Assembly (NCBI RefSeq): GCF_000730425.1
Contig: NZ_CP008896.1
Coordinates: forward strand, 3,472,001-3,536,000
Length of the DNA: 64,000 nt
Reading direction: 5' to 3'
Source of the DNA: Pseudomonas fluorescens
GTDB lineage: Bacteria > Pseudomonadota > Gammaproteobacteria > Pseudomonadales > Pseudomonadaceae
Both the position numbers and the translations under genes were made by a program. Each line of letters begins with the position of its first letter. Within the stretch, counting starts at the first letter, position 1. Below the pieces are notes generated by a model. The model searched no databases and was not told the origin of the DNA. It saw only the letters and a program-made list of their open reading frames with translations. This document shows, piece by piece, positions 28,039 to 37,700 of the stretch.

Positions 28039-29235
28039 ATGTCCCTGCCAAGCCTGCGTCTCAAAGCCAACGCCGATCGTCGTTTGCGCAACGGCCACCT
28101 GTGGGTCTACAGCAACGAAATCGACGTGGCCGCCACCCCACTCCACGGCTTCCAGGCGGGCGACCAGGCCATCCTCGAAGCCGCCGGCGGCAAGACCCTG
28201 GGCATCGTGGCCATGAGCCCGAACAACCTGATCTGCGCGCGCCTGCTGTCGCGCGACATCAAGTTGCCTTTGGACAAGTCGCTGCTGGTACACCGTCTGA
28301 ACGTCGCCCTGTCCCTGCGCGAGCGCCTGTTCGACAAGCCGTTCTACCGCCTGGTCTACGGCGATTCCGACCTGCTGCCGGGCCTGGTGGTCGACCGTTT
28401 TGGCGACATCCTGGTGGTACAGATCGCTTCGGCGACCATGGAAGCCCATAAAGAAGATGTGATCGCCGCGCTGACCCAGGTGCTCAAGCCCAGCGGCATC
28501 CTGTTCAAGAATGATTCCGCCGCACGCGATGCCGAGGGCCTCAACCGCTACGTCGAAACCGTATTCGGCCTGGTGCCGGAGTGGGTTGCCCTGGAAGAAA
28601 ACGGCGTGAAATTCGAAGCCCCGGTGATCCAGGGCCAGAAGACCGGCTGGTTCTACGACCACCGCATGAACCGCGCCCGCCTGGCGCCTTACGCCAAAGG
28701 CAAGCGTGTGCTCGACCTGTACAGCTACATCGGCGGCTGGGGCGTGCAAGCGGCAGCGTTCGGCGCCAGTGAAGTGTTCTGCGTCGACGCCTCCGCCTTC
28801 GCCCTTGACGGCGTAGAGCGCAATGCCGCGCTGAACGGCTTTGCCGAGAAAATGACCTGCATCGAAGGCGACGTCTTTGAAGCACTCAAGGAACTGAAAG
28901 CCAGCGAAGAGCGCTTCGACGTGATCGTCGCCGACCCACCGGCCTTCATCAAACGCAAGAAAGACATGAAGAATGGCGAAGGCGCCTACCGCCGCCTGAA
29001 CGAGCAAGCCATGCGCCTGCTCAGCAAGGACGGTATCCTGGTCAGCGCCTCGTGCTCCATGCACCTGCCGGAAGATGACCTGCAGAACATCCTGCTGACC
29101 AGCGCCCGCCACCTGGACCGCAATATCCAGATGCTCGAACGCGGCGGCCAGGGTCCGGACCATCCGGTACACCCGGCAATTGTCGAGACACGCTATATCA
29201 AGAGCATTACCTGCCGGCTGTTGCCAAACAGCTAA
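28039..29235 (+). CDS. rlmI: 23S rRNA (cytosine(1962)-C(5))-methyltransferase RlmI
   Basis: A 398-residue class I methyltransferase with an N-terminal PUA domain (MSLPSLRLKANADRRLRNGH and LWVYSNEI) and a Rossmann domain with LDLYSYIGGWGVQAAA as SAM motif I and VIVADPPAFIKRKKDM as the catalytic region. SCSMHLPEDD supplies the second Cys motif. It modifies C1962 of 23S rRNA in E. coli; target inferred from family. Confidence 0.9.
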   Translation: MSLPSLRLKANADRRLRNGHLWVYSNEIDVAATPLHGFQAGDQAILEAAGGKTLGIVAMSPNNLICARLLSRDIKLPLDKSLLVHRLNVALSLRERLFDKPFYRLVYGDSDLLPGLVVDRFGDILVVQIASATMEAHKEDVIAALTQVLKPSGILFKNDSAARDAEGLNRYVETVFGLVPEWVALEENGVKFEAPVIQGQKTGWFYDHRMNRARLAPYAKGKRVLDLYSYIGGWGVQAAAFGASEVFCVDASAFALDGVERNAALNGFAEKMTCIEGDVFEALKELKASEERFDVIVADPPAFIKRKKDMKNGEGAYRRLNEQAMRLLSKDGILVSASCSMHLPEDDLQNILLTSARHLDRNIQMLERGGQGPDHPVHPAIVETRYIKSITCRLLPNS

Positions 29236-29559
29236 GCGTCCCCCCCCTGTAGGAACCGGCTTGCCGGCTCCTACAGGGGAGCGCAGTTATTCTTTTTGCA
29301 GGCCACGCGGCCTGCCTGGACGCACGCGTTTTCATTGACGACTTTCGCGAGCACGCTCGCGCCTGCAAGAAGACGGTGTAGAATCGGCCCTATTCATCGC
29401 CAGTCATCCCCGGCGGGTTTATGAGCTCAAGGCCAATGCGCACGGCGATCCCGTAACGTTTGCGGCAACTTCCGGACACACGGCCATTTTTCGGGTGTTC
29501 CAGACGTCGAAAGAAGCTCACTCCCCTTTAGTACCTGATTAGCCGCCCGGAGTGCTCAA
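29236..29559. other. Long intergenic region upstream of ilvD
   Basis: 324 bases. It contains a perfect REP hairpin (29247-29276), a half-REP-like GCGAGCACGCTCGCGCCTGC at 29348-29367, and about 180 bases of apparently untranslated leader before ilvD. An 11-codon frame (29421-29456, MSSRPMRTAIP) is present but has no run of branched-chain codons, so I do not call a leader peptide. The ilvD ribosome site is GGAG at 29549-29552. Confidence 0.6.
29247..29276. repeat. Single perfect REP hairpin
   Basis: CTGTAGGAACCGGC-TT-GCCGGCTCCTACAG, one mismatch across the arms, just after rlmI. A probable transcript-end or stabilising hairpin. Confidence 0.85.
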
Positions 29560-31401
29560 ATGCCCGATTACCGCTCGAAAACATCCACCCATGGCCGCAA
29601 CATGGCCGGCGCCCGCGCACTGTGGCGTGCCACGGGGATGAAAGATGACGACTTCAAGAAGCCGATCATCGCGATTGCCAACTCGTTCACCCAGTTCGTA
29701 CCGGGCCACGTCCATCTCAAGGACCTGGGCCAACTGGTCGCCCGCGAGATCGAACGCGCCGGCGGCGTGGCCAAGGAATTCAACACCATCGCCGTGGATG
29801 ACGGCATCGCCATGGGCCATGACGGCATGCTGTATTCCCTGCCGAGCCGCGAGATCATCGCCGACTCCGTGGAGTACATGGTCAACGCCCACTGCGCCGA
29901 CGCCATCGTGTGCATCTCCAACTGCGACAAGATCACCCCTGGCATGCTGATGGCCTCCCTGCGCCTGAACATCCCGGTGATCTTCGTCTCCGGAGGCCCG
30001 ATGGAAGCCGGCAAGACCAAGCTTGCCTCCCACGGCCTGGACCTGGTGGACGCCATGGTCATCGCCGCCGATTCCAGCGCTTCTGACGAGAAGGTCGCGG
30101 AATACGAGCGCAGCGCCTGCCCGACCTGCGGTTCGTGCTCCGGCATGTTCACCGCCAACTCCATGAACTGCCTGGTCGAAGCCCTGGGCCTGGCCTTGCC
30201 GGGCAACGGCTCGACACTGGCCACCCACAGCGACCGCGAGCAGCTGTTCCTGCAGGCCGGCCGCACCATCGTCGAGTTGTGCAAGCGTTACTACACCGAG
30301 AACGACGAGTCGGTATTGCCGCGCAATATCGCCAACTTCAAGGCGTTCGAAAACGCCATGACCCTGGATATCGCCATGGGCGGTTCCACCAACACCATCC
30401 TGCACCTGCTGGCCGCCGCCCAGGAAGCCGAGATCGACTTCGACCTGCGCGATATCGACCGCCTGTCCCGACATGTGCCGCAGCTGTGCAAGGTCGCGCC
30501 GAACATCCAGAAGTACCACATGGAAGATGTACACCGCGCCGGCGGGATCTTCTCGATCCTGGGTTCCCTGGCCCGTGGCGGCCTGCTGCACACCGACCTG
30601 CCGACCGTACACAGCAAATCCATCGCCGAAGGCATCGCCAAGTGGGACATCACCCAGACTGACGACCAAGCCGTGCACACCTTCTTCAAGGCAGGCCCGG
30701 CTGGCATCCCGACCCAGACGGCGTTCAGCCAGTCGACCCGTTGGGACACCCTGGACGACGACCGTGAAAACGGCTGCATCCGCAGTGTCGAGCACGCCTA
30801 CTCCCAGGAAGGCGGCCTGGCCGTGCTCTACGGCAACATCGCCCTCGACGGCTGCGTGGTGAAGACCGCGGGTGTGGATGAGTCGATCCACGTGTTCGAG
30901 GGGCGCGCCAAGATCTACGAAAGCCAGGACAGCTCGGTGCGCGGCATCCTCGCCGATGAAGTGAAAGAAGGCGACATCGTGATCATCCGCTACGAAGGCC
31001 CGAAAGGCGGCCCGGGTATGCAGGAAATGCTGTACCCGACCTCGTACCTCAAATCCAAGGGCCTGGGCAAAGCCTGTGCGCTGCTGACCGATGGTCGCTT
31101 CTCTGGCGGCACATCCGGCCTGTCCATCGGCCACGCTTCGCCAGAAGCCGCTGCCGGCGGCGCGATTGGCCTGGTGCAGGATGGCGACAAGGTGCTGATC
31201 GACATTCCGAACCGCTCGATCAACCTGTTGATCAGCGATGAAGAATTGGCTGCGCGTCGGGTCGAGCAGGACAAGAAAGGCTGGAAGCCGGTGGAGAAGC
31301 GTCCGCGCAAAGTCACCACCGCCCTGAAAGCCTACGCGCTGCTGGCCACCAGTGCCGACAAGGGGGCAGTGCGCAACAAGGCCATGCTCGACGGCCTGTA
31401 A
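29560..31401 (+). CDS. ilvD: Dihydroxy-acid dehydratase
   Basis: Iron-sulfur dehydratase of valine, isoleucine and pantothenate synthesis, 613 residues. Cluster cysteines are seen in [13 protein letters not shown] and [39 protein letters not shown] is the second family signature, here within the C-terminal third. The N-terminus [20 protein letters not shown] is typical. A strong terminator follows, so it is monocistronic. Confidence 0.97.
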   Translation: MPDYRSKTSTHGRNMAGARALWRATGMKDDDFKKPIIAIANSFTQFVPGHVHLKDLGQLVAREIERAGGVAKEFNTIAVDDGIAMGHDGMLYSLPSREIIADSVEYMVNAHCADAIVCISNCDKITPGMLMASLRLNIPVIFVSGGPMEAGKTKLASHGLDLVDAMVIAADSSASDEKVAEYERSACPTCGSCSGMFTANSMNCLVEALGLALPGNGSTLATHSDREQLFLQAGRTIVELCKRYYTENDESVLPRNIANFKAFENAMTLDIAMGGSTNTILHLLAAAQEAEIDFDLRDIDRLSRHVPQLCKVAPNIQKYHMEDVHRAGGIFSILGSLARGGLLHTDLPTVHSKSIAEGIAKWDITQTDDQAVHTFFKAGPAGIPTQTAFSQSTRWDTLDDDRENGCIRSVEHAYSQEGGLAVLYGNIALDGCVVKTAGVDESIHVFEGRAKIYESQDSSVRGILADEVKEGDIVIIRYEGPKGGPGMQEMLYPTSYLKSKGLGKACALLTDGRFSGGTSGLSIGHASPEAAAGGAIGLVQDGDKVLIDIPNRSINLLISDEELAARRVEQDKKGWKPVEKRPRKVTTALKAYALLATSADKGAVRNKAMLDGL

Positions 31402-31412
31402 GCCCCGCCCCT

Positions 31413-31446
31413 AAAAAAGCCCCGCCAAGTGCGGGGCTTTTTTTTC
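31413..31446 (+). terminator. Rho-independent terminator of ilvD
   Basis: The stem AGCCCCGC/GCGGGGCT with a CAAGT loop is followed by eight T residues, 12 bases past the stop codon. Confidence 0.92.
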
Positions 31447-31478
31447 CTACCAAAAACACCAGAACACCGAAGATCAAA

Positions 31479-31570
31479 ATGTGGGAGCGGGCTTGCTCGC
31501 GATAGCGGTGGGTCAGTTGATGGATATTTGACTGACACTCCGCCATCGCAAGCAAGCCCGCTCCCACATT
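31479..31570. repeat. REPIN, GTGGGAGCGGGCTTGCTCGCGA family
   Basis: Inverted copies (ATGTGGGAGCGGGCTTGCTC and complement) flank a 45-base centre, in the convergent gap between ilvD and the phosphorylcholine phosphatase gene. Confidence 0.92.
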
Positions 31571-31590
31571 GGTTGATCGCGTTTAACCTG

Positions 31591-32649
31591 TTACTGGATT
31601 TCGTCGGGCTTGACGATCACCCAGTTCTTGTCCGCCGTCACCGGCAAACCTTCCTTGGCCTGGGCCGCGGCGTGCTTGGCGATCATGCCGTTGAGCTGGG
31701 TCATGTACTTGTCCTTGCGGTTGATCCACAAATGGATGCCACCCTTGGCCACGTCCACATCGTGGAACAGCATGTAGCCGTCGCTGGTCGGTGTGTCGCC
31801 GCCGACCAGCACCGGTTTTTTCCACTCGTCGATGTAGGTGAGGATGGCCGCGTGCTTGCCGGCCATCCAGGTTGCCGGGGTCCACAGGTAGGGGGTCAGT
31901 TCCAGGCCGAGGTTAGCCTTTTCGTCATACTTGCCGGCCGCGACTTGCTTGCGTGCGGTGGTCAGCTCGCCGGTCTTGCGGTCCTTGAGCAGCAGGCTGA
32001 CGCCAATCACGTTCTGCGGCTTGACGTTGTAGCCGTACTTGGGATCAGACGCGACCATGCGCACCAGTTCTTCGGAAGCGGCGGTCATCACATACACGTC
32101 GATGCCGTTTTCCATCAGCTTGTTGTACAGCTCGGTCTGGCCGGTGAAGATTTTCGGTGGCTGCACCTCCATGTTCTTCACCACGTCGCCTTCGAAGTAG
32201 GTGACCGGCACCGGCTTGCCGGAGGCCATCAGCTCATCGACGTAGCCCTTGAGCTCCTTGAGGGTGAAACCGGAAAAGACTTGGGCGACCCACGGGTAAC
32301 AGACCATGTCGTCGACTTCGCACAGGCGGTAGTAGTAACTGAACAGGCTTTCCTTATGGTCGGCGGTGTCTTTGAACGGCATCAGCTTGAGCGACGGGTC
32401 GAGACTGTCGCGGGTGATCAGGCCCTTGTTCTCCATGTATGGCAACAGCGACTCTTCGAGGTCGAAGCGGTAGCTGGTGTTGTCCATGTCGAACACCGCG
32501 TAGTTACCCTTGTTGGCGTTGGCGGCAATCATTTCATTGAGTTGCTTGGCGGCGGGCGCCGGCCAGTGTTTCAACTCGGTGGCGGCCATGACCTGGCTGG
32601 CAAGCCCCAGGCATAGCGCGGCGGCAAACAGTCTCGGCGCGAGCTTCAT
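31591..32649 (-). CDS. pchP: Phosphorylcholine phosphatase PchP (HAD family, periplasmic)
   Basis: An exported HAD phosphatase of 352 residues, releasing choline and phosphate from phosphorylcholine in the periplasm. The signal peptide probably ends at A23 (VMAA); with that cleavage the HAD motif FDMDNTS gives mature D31, D33 and T35, the numbering reported for the P. aeruginosa enzyme. TAASEELVRM and GDTPTSDGYMLF are HAD motifs II and IV. The gene is alone between ilvD and the divergent cystine transporter. In P. aeruginosa, pchP is induced by choline; nothing visible here confirms that. Confidence 0.88.
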   Translation of the reverse strand: MKLAPRLFAAALCLGLASQVMAATELKHWPAPAAKQLNEMIAANANKGNYAVFDMDNTSYRFDLEESLLPYMENKGLITRDSLDPSLKLMPFKDTADHKESLFSYYYRLCEVDDMVCYPWVAQVFSGFTLKELKGYVDELMASGKPVPVTYFEGDVVKNMEVQPPKIFTGQTELYNKLMENGIDVYVMTAASEELVRMVASDPKYGYNVKPQNVIGVSLLLKDRKTGELTTARKQVAAGKYDEKANLGLELTPYLWTPATWMAGKHAAILTYIDEWKKPVLVGGDTPTSDGYMLFHDVDVAKGGIHLWINRKDKYMTQLNGMIAKHAAAQAKEGLPVTADKNWVIVKPDEIQ

Positions 32650-32891
32650 GTGCGTTTTCTCCCTGAGTGAAAGGCATCAACGCTAGCAAATCTGTATGAC
32701 AACCTTCACCACACGCACGACCGGCGACGTCCTGATCCCGCCACCCACGTACACAGGAGCGTCAACGCCTTATTCCAAAAACGACGGTCGCCATTCCATC
32801 TTGTTATTAATTCATTAGATATCAAACTGTTAGGCTTGCCGGTTCGCAATCGCAGGCTCACGCGATTGGCAGCCTTCTACTCGGAGCTTCA

Positions 32892-34283
32892 ATGAATCTG
32901 CCGCTGATTCTCAACTTGCTGGTGTTTTTCGCCCTCTTGCTGGGCCTGGCCCAAACCCGCCGCACCCAATGGAGCCTGGCTAAGAAAGTCCTGCTCGCCC
33001 TGGTGCTCGGGGTGGTTTTTGGTGGGGTCCTGCACACCCTCTATGGTGCTGGCCACCCGGTGCTCAAGGCTTCGATCAGTTGGTTCGACCTGGTGGGCAA
33101 TGGTTATGTGCAACTGTTGCAGATGATCGTGATCCCGCTGGTATTCGCCTCGATCCTCAGCGCCGTGGCGCGCCTGCATAACGCCGCGTCCCTGGGCAAG
33201 ATCAGCTTCCTGACCATCGGCACGTTGCTGTTCACCACCGCCATTGCGGCGCTGATCGGTATCGGCCTGACCAACCTGTTCGGCCTCACCGCCGAAGGCC
33301 TGGTGGCCGGCACCCAGGAACTGGCGCGCCTGCAAGTGATCCAGAGTGACTACGCGGGCAAGGTCGCCGACCTGAATATCCCGCAGTTGCTGCTGTCGTT
33401 CATCCCGCAGAACCCGTTTGCCGACCTGGCCCGGGCCAAGCCGACGTCGATCATCAGTGTGGTGATCTTCGCCGCGTTCCTGGGGGTTGCCGCGCTGCAA
33501 CTGCTCAAGGATGACGTGGAAAAAGGCCAGAAAGTGCTGAACGCCATCGACACCCTGCAAGCCTGGGTGATGCGCCTGGTGCGCCTGGTGATGAAGCTGA
33601 CCCCCTACGGCGTACTGGCGTTGATGACCAAAGTGGTCGCCAGCTCCAACCTGCAAGACATCATCAAGCTCGGCAGTTTCGTGCTGGTGTCCTACCTGGC
33701 GCTGGGGCTGATGTTTGTGGTCCATGGCCTGCTGCTGTCGCTGGCCGGCATCAACCCGCTGCGCTTCTTCCGCAAGGTGTGGCCGGTGCTGACCTTTGCC
33801 TTCACCAGCCGCTCCAGCGCGGCAAGTATCCCGCTGAGCATCGAAGCGCAGACCCGCCGCCTGGGCATCCCGCAATCCATCGCCAGCTTCGCCGCCTCGT
33901 TTGGCGCGACGATTGGCCAGAATGGCTGTGCCGGCCTGTACCCGGCGATGCTGGCCGTGATGGTGGCGCCGACCGTGGGCATCAACCCGCTGGACCCGCT
34001 GTGGATCGCAACACTGGTGGCCATTGTGACCCTGAGTTCGGCCGGTGTAGCCGGCGTGGGTGGCGGTGCGACGTTTGCCGCGCTGATCGTGCTGCCGGCC
34101 ATGGGCTTGCCAGTGGCGTTGGTAGCGTTGCTGATTTCCGTGGAGCCACTGATCGACATGGGCCGCACGGCATTGAACGTGAATGGTTCGATGACGGCGG
34201 GGGCGATTACCAGCCAGATCATGCAGCAGACGGATAAAGAATTGCTCAATGCCGATGAGCACGCTGAGTTGGCGCAGGCCTGA
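32892..34283 (+). CDS. tcyP: L-cystine transporter TcyP-like (dicarboxylate/amino acid:cation symporter)
   Basis: A 463-residue inner-membrane symporter of the DAACS family with eight to ten helices. The N-terminus ([19 protein letters not shown]) and [19 protein letters not shown] match the YdjN/TcyP cystine group. [16 protein letters not shown] is the serine-rich HP1-like loop and [19 protein letters not shown] the second hairpin. ATG follows GGAGCTTCA. Cystine is the inferred substrate from the family. Confidence 0.88.
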   Translation: MNLPLILNLLVFFALLLGLAQTRRTQWSLAKKVLLALVLGVVFGGVLHTLYGAGHPVLKASISWFDLVGNGYVQLLQMIVIPLVFASILSAVARLHNAASLGKISFLTIGTLLFTTAIAALIGIGLTNLFGLTAEGLVAGTQELARLQVIQSDYAGKVADLNIPQLLLSFIPQNPFADLARAKPTSIISVVIFAAFLGVAALQLLKDDVEKGQKVLNAIDTLQAWVMRLVRLVMKLTPYGVLALMTKVVASSNLQDIIKLGSFVLVSYLALGLMFVVHGLLLSLAGINPLRFFRKVWPVLTFAFTSRSSAASIPLSIEAQTRRLGIPQSIASFAASFGATIGQNGCAGLYPAMLAVMVAPTVGINPLDPLWIATLVAIVTLSSAGVAGVGGGATFAALIVLPAMGLPVALVALLISVEPLIDMGRTALNVNGSMTAGAITSQIMQQTDKELLNADEHAELAQA

Positions 34284-34290
34284 TAGACCC

Positions 34291-34375
34291 CTATCGCCGG
34301 TAAGCCGGCTTCTACCATTGAACCGGTTTCGTCAATAAAACCCGATCAACTGTAGGAGCCGGCTTGCCGGCGATG
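34291..34375. repeat. REP pair in opposite arrangement
   Basis: CTATCGCCGGTAAGCCGGCT comes first and CTGTAGGAGCCGGCTTGCCGG second, the reverse of the usual order, separated by about 35 bases. It lies between the converging tcyP and folA genes. Confidence 0.8.
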
Positions 34376-34378
34376 CTT

Positions 34379-34891
34379 TCAGGCTTTTTCCCAGACTTCA
34401 AAACTGTAGGCCGGCTTGTCACCTTCAGCCGGGTTCTGCACATTCGACACCAGCTTCCACCGGTTCAAGTCAAACTCCGGAAACCACGCATCCCCCTCCG
34501 GGCTCAACGCAACCCGCGTCAGATACAGGCGATCCGCCTGCTCCAGCCCTTGCGCATACAACTGCGCGCCGCCGATCAGCATCAGCTCGTCCACGCCCTG
34601 CTCCAGCGCCCAGGCCTCGGCCCGTTCAACGGCCGCCTCCAACGACGGAAAAACGTGCGCACCTTCGAGCACCAGATCGGTCTGACGACTGACCACAATG
34701 TTCAAGCGCCCCGGCAACGGTCGACCCAGGGAGTCCCAGGTCTTGCGCCCCATGATGATCGGCTTGCCCAGGGTGGTGGCCTTGAAATATTTGAAATCCC
34801 CCGGCAAATGCCAGGGCATGCTGTTGTCGACGCCGATCACGCGGTTTTCACCGAGCGCTGCGATCAGGCTTAAAGGGAGAGTTTTTTTCAT
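34379..34891 (-). CDS. folA: Dihydrofolate reductase
   Basis: NADPH-dependent reduction of dihydrofolate, the trimethoprim target; 170 residues. Motifs: LIAALGENRVIGVDNSMPWH with the substrate-binding W and the Met20-type loop, KYFKATTLGKPIIMGRKTW, and GGAQLYAQGLEQADRLYLT. The acid that contacts the pterin is in the DFKYFK segment. A REP copy ends 3 bases past its stop. Confidence 0.96.
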   Translation of the reverse strand: MKKTLPLSLIAALGENRVIGVDNSMPWHLPGDFKYFKATTLGKPIIMGRKTWDSLGRPLPGRLNIVVSRQTDLVLEGAHVFPSLEAAVERAEAWALEQGVDELMLIGGAQLYAQGLEQADRLYLTRVALSPEGDAWFPEFDLNRWKLVSNVQNPAEGDKPAYSFEVWEKA

Positions 34892-34960
34892 GACGACGAG
34901 AATACCAGAGGCGCGGGCCAGGGGTTATGCTCCAGGCTCACTGACACAACAGGACGGCGC

Positions 34961-36340
34961 GTGACTGCTCTGAACCCCCTGCACACACTCTGGCTGACGG
35001 AAACTGTGCGCCTGCGTGAAGAACACGCCGGCCCCCTGGACGACCAGGAAGCCAATCGCCTGGCCCGCAGCAGCGGCGGCGACCTGCCGACGCGTATCCA
35101 AAACCGCGCCCTGTGGCTGGCCGAGCGTGATGGCCTGACCGCCGCCCTGCACCACTGGTTGCAAGGTGCGCGTCTGGCGCTGATCGTGCTGATGGTGCTG
35201 GCCATCGTCAGCGGCGCCGGCCTGGCCTTTGCCGCGCTGGGCAACGGCCTGGCCCCGGTCAATGTGTTCTGGGCCCTGGGCAGCCTGTTGGGCTTGAACC
35301 TGATCCTGCTGCTGAGCTGGGCCCTGGGCCTGCTGTTTGCCGGCGAACACAGCGCCAGCCTCGGCCGCCTATGGTTGTGGCTCAGCGAAAAACTCGCCCG
35401 CGATGCCAAGGCCGCGCAACTGGCGCCGGCGCTGTTGTTGTTGCTCCAGCGCCGCAAGCTCAACCGCTGGGCCGTCGGCGCGCTGGTCAATGGCCTGTGG
35501 CTGCTGGCGCTGTGCAGCGCGCTGGTGATCCTGCTGACCTTGATGGCCACCCGGCGCTACGGGTTTGTCTGGGAAACCACCATCCTGGGCACCGACACCT
35601 TTGTCAGCGTAACCCAGGCCCTGGGCAGCCTGCCCGCCCTGCTGGGCTTGAGCGTACCGACGGTGGAGATGATCCGCGCCAGCGGCGACAGCGCCTTGAA
35701 CATCGAAAGCGCCCGCCAGGCCTGGGCTGCCTGGCTGGTCGGGGTGCTGCTGGTCTATGGCCTGCTGCCCCGGCTGATCCTCGCCCTGCTGTGCCTGTGG
35801 CGCTGGCAACGCGGGCGAGCGGCCTTGGCCCTGGATCTCAACCTGCCCGGCTACAGCCACTTGCGCGAAGCCTTGATGCCCAGCAGCGAGCGTCTGGGTG
35901 TCAACGACGCGGCGCCAGAACAGCTGCATCACGTCAAAGGTGGCGCCAGCGAACTGCACAGCGATGGCGCCCTGCTGGTGGCCATCGAACTGGACGACCA
36001 GCGCCCCTGGCCCCCCAAACTGCCGGCCACGGTCAAGGACGCCGGCATCCTCGACAGCCGCGAATCACGCCACAGGCTGCTGGAGCAACTGACCCGCTTC
36101 CCGCCTGCCCGCCTGGTGATCGCCTGTGACCCGCGCCGCTCGCCGGATCGCGGCAGCCTCGCGCTGATCGGCGAGTTGGCCCGCAGTGCCGGCGCTACCC
36201 GCGTCTGGCTGTTGCAAGCGCCCCCGGGCCAGGCGCTGGATGCTGAGCGCCTCGGCGATTGGCACACCGCGTTACAGCAACTGGGCCTGCCCTTCGCCGA
36301 TTGCGCGCCGCTTACCTGGCTGGAGACCGGTCATGACTAA
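34961..36340 (+). CDS. DUF2868 domain-containing membrane protein
   Basis: A 459-residue protein starting with GTG behind AGGAC. After a soluble N-terminus (about 1-60) there are hydrophobic helices near residues 65-85, 90-120, 165-195 and 250-275, then a cytoplasmic C-terminal half (about 290-459) without a known domain. The 8-base overlap with the downstream GTPase gene (its ATG at 36333 lies inside this frame) shows obligate pairing. DUF2868 and DUF3482 genes are coupled in many proteobacteria; neither has an established function. Confidence 0.87.
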   Translation: MTALNPLHTLWLTETVRLREEHAGPLDDQEANRLARSSGGDLPTRIQNRALWLAERDGLTAALHHWLQGARLALIVLMVLAIVSGAGLAFAALGNGLAPVNVFWALGSLLGLNLILLLSWALGLLFAGEHSASLGRLWLWLSEKLARDAKAAQLAPALLLLLQRRKLNRWAVGALVNGLWLLALCSALVILLTLMATRRYGFVWETTILGTDTFVSVTQALGSLPALLGLSVPTVEMIRASGDSALNIESARQAWAAWLVGVLLVYGLLPRLILALLCLWRWQRGRAALALDLNLPGYSHLREALMPSSERLGVNDAAPEQLHHVKGGASELHSDGALLVAIELDDQRPWPPKLPATVKDAGILDSRESRHRLLEQLTRFPPARLVIACDPRRSPDRGSLALIGELARSAGATRVWLLQAPPGQALDAERLGDWHTALQQLGLPFADCAPLTWLETGHD

Positions 36341-37700
36341 ACCCCTGAAACTGGCGGTGGTCGGCCACACCAACGTCGGCAAGACTTCGCTGCTGCGCAC
36401 CCTGACCCGTGATGTGGGCTTTGGCGAAGTGTCCCACCGCCCCAGCACCACCCGGCATGTCGAAGGCGCGCGCTTGTCGGTCGACGGCGAGGCCTTGCTG
36501 GAGCTGTACGACACGCCAGGCCTGGAAGATGCCATCGCCCTGCTCGACTACCTCGAACGTCTCGACCGCCCTGGCGAACGCCTGGATGGCCCGGCACGCC
36601 TGGCGCGCTTTCTGGAAGGCAGCGAAGCCCGCCAGCGTTTTGAGCAGGAAGCCAAGGTATTGCGCCAATTGCTGGCGTCCGATGCCGGCCTGTACGTGAT
36701 CGACGCCCGGGAACCGGTACTGGCCAAGTACCGCGACGAGCTGCAAGTGCTGGCCAGTTGTGGCAAGCCGCTGCTGCCGGTGCTCAATTTTGTCAGCAGC
36801 GCCGAACACCGCGAGCCCGACTGGCGCGAAGCCCTGGCCCGCCTGGGCCTGCATGCGCTGGTGCGCTTTGACAGCGTGGCGCCCCCCGAAGATGGCGAGC
36901 GGCGGCTGTATGAAAGCCTGGCCCTGTTGCTGGAGAGTTCACGGCCGCAGTTGGAGCGGCTGATCCGCGACCAGGAGGCCCAGCGCCAGGCGCGCCAGCA
37001 AAGCGCCGCACGCCTGATCGCCGAGCTGCTGATCGACTGCGCCGCGTGCCGGCGCAGCGTACTCACCGAAGATGAACAGCAAGCCATCAGCGACCTGCGC
37101 AAGGCTGTGCGCCAACGCGAGCAACGTTGCGTCGAAGCCCTGCTCAAACTGTTCGGCTTTCGCCCGCAAGACGCCGCCGCCAGCGATCTGCCCTTGCTGG
37201 ATGGCCGTTGGGGCGACGACCTGTTCAACCCCGAAACCCTCAAGCAGTTGGGGGTGCGGGTCGGCGGCGGGATGGCCGCGGGGGCAGCGGCCGGGGCCGG
37301 TGTGGACTTGCTGGTGGGCGGCCTGACCCTGGGCGCCGCCGCCCTCGCCGGGGCGATTGCCGGCGGCGCGCTGCAAACCGCGCGCAGCTACGGCAGCCGT
37401 CTGCTGGGCAAGATCAAAGGCCAGCGCGAGCTGACCGTGGATGACAGCGTGCTGCGCCTCCTGGCCCTGCGCCAGCGCCAGCTGCTCAAGGCCCTGAACC
37501 TGCGCGGGCATGCGGCGCTGCACAGCATCAAGGTCGACACGCCGCAGGACAAGTCCTGGCGCGACGGCAAGCTGCCCGAGGCCTTGCACAAGGCGCGCGC
37601 CCATCCGCAATGGTCGTCGCTCAACCCCCACCCAAGGTTGAGCCAGGCCGAGCGCCAGGAACAGATCGAAGCCCTGGCCCAGCGCCTGGACGAGGCTTAA
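36333..37700 (+). CDS. DUF3482 domain-containing GTPase
   Basis: A 455-residue Era-like GTPase. The P-loop is G11-HTNVGK-T18-S19 and switch II contains DTPGLED; SHRPSTTRHVEGA carries the switch I threonines. The usual G4 NKxD appears as LNFVSS, so base recognition may differ. The C-terminal DUF3482 part (about 210-455) is alpha-helical and contains a long Gly/Ala-rich glycine zipper (VGGGMAAGAAAGAGVDLLVG, about residues 310-329) able to insert in a membrane. Translationally coupled to the DUF2868 gene; the pair may act on membrane shape, a channel or a division process, but that is speculation. Confidence 0.85.
   Translation: MTKPLKLAVVGHTNVGKTSLLRTLTRDVGFGEVSHRPSTTRHVEGARLSVDGEALLELYDTPGLEDAIALLDYLERLDRPGERLDGPARLARFLEGSEARQRFEQEAKVLRQLLASDAGLYVIDAREPVLAKYRDELQVLASCGKPLLPVLNFVSSAEHREPDWREALARLGLHALVRFDSVAPPEDGERRLYESLALLLESSRPQLERLIRDQEAQRQARQQSAARLIAELLIDCAACRRSVLTEDEQQAISDLRKAVRQREQRCVEALLKLFGFRPQDAAASDLPLLDGRWGDDLFNPETLKQLGVRVGGGMAAGAAAGAGVDLLVGGLTLGAAALAGAIAGGALQTARSYGSRLLGKIKGQRELTVDDSVLRLLALRQRQLLKALNLRGHAALHSIKVDTPQDKSWRDGKLPEALHKARAHPQWSSLNPHPRLSQAERQEQIEALAQRLDEA

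Noticed and set aside
29421..29456. An 11-codon frame upstream of ilvD, possible leader peptide
   Set aside because: No run of Ile, Val or Leu codons and no paired attenuator hairpins are visible.
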